6,338 nt of DNA. It comes from CAYZFD01 sp964477735 (lineage in GTDB: Bacteria > Bacteroidota > Bacteroidia > Flavobacteriales > Flavobacteriaceae). The notes under the pieces are model-generated. The model was not told the DNA's origin and did not search any database. It saw only the letters and a list, made by a program, of their open reading frames with translations. Numbering within the stretch: the stretch's first letter is position 1; each line of letters opens with the position of its first letter. This document shows positions 5,801 through 6,338 of this stretch, piece after piece. Position numbers and translations under genes: made by a program. The stretch covers positions 1-6,338 of the forward strand of contig CAYZFD010000068.1 in the NCBI GenBank assembly GCA_964477735.1, read 5' to 3'.

Positions 5801-6338
5801 TTGACAAAGAGGTAAATGGTTTGGTAGCCGATTTGATGCACAACTACAAAATCAAAGAAAATGACTTGCAAGGTGCACTGAGACGTGACAAGTTTACCAT
5901 TTCTGTGGGCGACGAGCTTCCTGCTGGTATCCTTAAACTGGCCAAAGTTTATATTGCCAAAAAGCGTAAGCTGAAAGTTGGAGACAAGATGGCCGGTCGT
6001 CACGGAAACAAAGGTATCGTGGCGCGTATTGTACGCCATGAAGACATGCCTTTCCTTGAAGACGGCACCCCTGTTGATATCGTACTCAACCCACTTGGGG
6101 TACCCTCAAGGATGAACATCGGTCAGATTTACGAAACCGTACTAGGTTGGGCTGGTCAAAAACTTGGTCAGAAATTTGCAACGCCAATTTTCGACGGTGC
6201 AACACTCGATCAAATCAATCAACTCACAACTGAAGCCAACATTCCACAATTTGGACATACCTATTTGTATGATGGTGGCACAGGCGAACGTTTTGATCAA
6301 CCCGCTACAGTGGGTGTCATTTACATGCTCAAACTTGG
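2851..6338 (+). CDS. rpoB: DNA-directed RNA polymerase subunit beta, 3' end cut by the window
   Basis: RpoB is the beta subunit of RNA polymerase and forms one pincer of the enzyme, part of the active site and the rifampicin pocket. I read an unbroken frame of 1,162 codons plus 2 bases from the ATG at 2851 to the window end. Bacteroidota RpoB is about 1,270 residues, so roughly the last 110 (the end joining RpoC) are missing. An in-frame TAA at 2830-2832 limits the start, and MSSKQERLSFAS leads into the family-typical YPDFLDIQIKSFQDFF. Landmarks: SQLHRSPGVFF in the protrusion; the rifampicin region at 469-497; PIETPEGPNIGLI at 519-531; GYNFEDAI with the acidic pair E776/D777; GDKMAGRHGNKG with K1046 and K1054 (E. 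coli K1065 and K1073); and NPLGVPSRMNIGQ at 1080-1092. Residues ~896-1020 form a charged, partly coiled-coil-like insertion before the K1046 motif, where E. coli also has a lineage-specific insert. No Shine-Dalgarno precedes the start. rpoC is expected next. Confidence 0.98.
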   Translation, partial: MSSKQERLSFASATHTPEYPDFLDIQIKSFQDFFQLETKSDERSNEGLYNTFMENFPITDTRNQFVLEFLDYFVDPPRYSIQECIERGLTYSVPLKARLKLFCTDPEHEDFETIVQDVYLGVIPYMTPSGTFVINGAERIIVSQLHRSPGVFFGQSFHANGTKLYSARVIPFKGSWIEFATDINSVMYAYIDRKKKLPVTTLFRAIGFERDKDILEIFDLAEEVKVTKTGLKKVLGRKLAARVLNTWFEDFVDEDTGEVVSIERNEIILDRDTILSKENIEEIIEADVKTILLHKEEGNSADYAIIHNTLQKDPTNSEKEAVEHIYRQLRNAEPPDEETARGIIDKLFFSDQRYNLGEVGRYRMNKKLGLDIEMDKQVLTKEDIITIIKYLIELINSKAEIDDIDHLSNRRVRTVGEQLSSQFSVGLSRMARTIRERMNVRDNEVFTPIDLINAKTLSSVINTFFGTNQLSQFMDQTNPLAEITHKRRLSALGPGGLSRERAGFEVRDVHYTHYGRMCPIETPEGPNIGLISSLSVFAKVNNLGFIETPYRKVEGGKVNLNEITYLSAEEEEDMLIAQANTPKDESGNLTSEKVIARLEADYPVVDPSQVNYTDVAPNQIASISASLIPFLEHDDANRALMGSNMMRQAVPLMRPESPIVGTGLERQVARDSRVLINADGDGVVEYVDADRITIKYDRTENESLVSFESDLKTYELVKFRKTNQGSCINLKPIVQKGDRVSKGQVLCQGYATEKGELALGRNLKVAFMPWKGYNFEDAIVISEKVVREDIFTSIHIDEYSLEVRDTKLGKEELTNDIPNVSEEATSDLDENGMIRIGTEVKPGDILIGKITPKGESDPTPEEKLLRAIFGDKAGDVKDASLKASPSLSGVVIDKKLFTRVIKDKRKRSQDKEEISDLELKYETKFQDLKTVLVDKLFVILSGKTCQGVYNDLGEEVLPKGKKYTLKMLNSVDDYAHLVGGSWTVDKEVNGLVADLMHNYKIKENDLQGALRRDKFTISVGDELPAGILKLAKVYIAKKRKLKVGDKMAGRHGNKGIVARIVRHEDMPFLEDGTPVDIVLNPLGVPSRMNIGQIYETVLGWAGQKLGQKFATPIFDGATLDQINQLTTEANIPQFGHTYLYDGGTGERFDQPATVGVIYMLKL
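4255..4341 (+). other. rpoB: Rifampicin resistance-determining region of rpoB, susceptible-type residues
   Basis: This stretch encodes RpoB residues 469-497, matching E. coli 510-538 with an offset of 41. The positions most often changed in rifampicin resistance all carry the wild-type residue: Q472 (E. coli Q513), D475 (D516), H485 (H526), R488 (R529), S490 (S531) and L492 (L533). I531 further on matches E. coli I572. Differences from E. coli are T477 for N518, A481 for S522 and L489 for I530. As I recall, these are normal in Flavobacteriia rather than resistance mutations. The residue identities are read directly; susceptibility is inferred. Confidence 0.9.

Noticed and set aside
5232..6039. 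Three consecutive - strand open frames inside rpoB
   Set aside because: They mirror conserved rpoB codons, have no plausible start context and give no recognisable protein.

Overview
The window carries a conserved bacterial housekeeping block, all on the + strand: nusG, rplK (uL11), rplA (uL1), rplJ (uL10), rplL (bL12) and the first ~1,162 codons of rpoB, which runs off the right edge. The proteins resemble those of Bacteroidota, most closely class Flavobacteriia as I remember that family (NusG core and C-terminus, the RpoB N-terminus, and the TNQLSQFMDQTNPLAEITHKRR stretch split across RpoB residues 467-488). The DNA is moderately AT-rich. None of the start codons has a convincing Shine-Dalgarno sequence, which also fits Bacteroidota. 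I cannot name genus or species.

Layout: nusG (5-556), a 64-nt gap with an AU-rich hairpin and a two-codon mini-ORF that overlaps the rplK start; rplK (621-1058); 18-nt gap; rplA (1077-1766); 20-nt gap; rplJ (1787-2308); 38-nt gap; rplL (2347-2727); a 123-nt gap with a near-perfect 16-bp stem-loop; rpoB from 2851 to beyond 6338. No gene-free stretch exceeds 123 nt. I see no tRNA or rRNA gene, mobile element, CRISPR array, integration site or replication origin. I also find no recognisable Bacteroidota promoter (-33 TTTG / -7 TAnnTTTG), so these genes are probably transcribed from upstream of the window, as in the common secE-nusG-rplKAJL-rpoBC arrangement.

Functionally the block links translation and transcription. 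L11, L10 and L7/L12 form the GTPase-associated stalk of the 50S subunit, L1 forms the E-site stalk, NusG is the elongation factor that binds RNA polymerase, and RpoB is the polymerase beta subunit. All reading frames look intact.

I do not see a new biological system here. The items most worth a second look are non-coding: the stem-loop between rplL and rpoB, where E. coli has an attenuator and an RNase III site; the hairpin ahead of rplK, where E. coli has its L1 autoregulatory site; and the ATG-AAT-TAATG mini-ORF at the rplK start.
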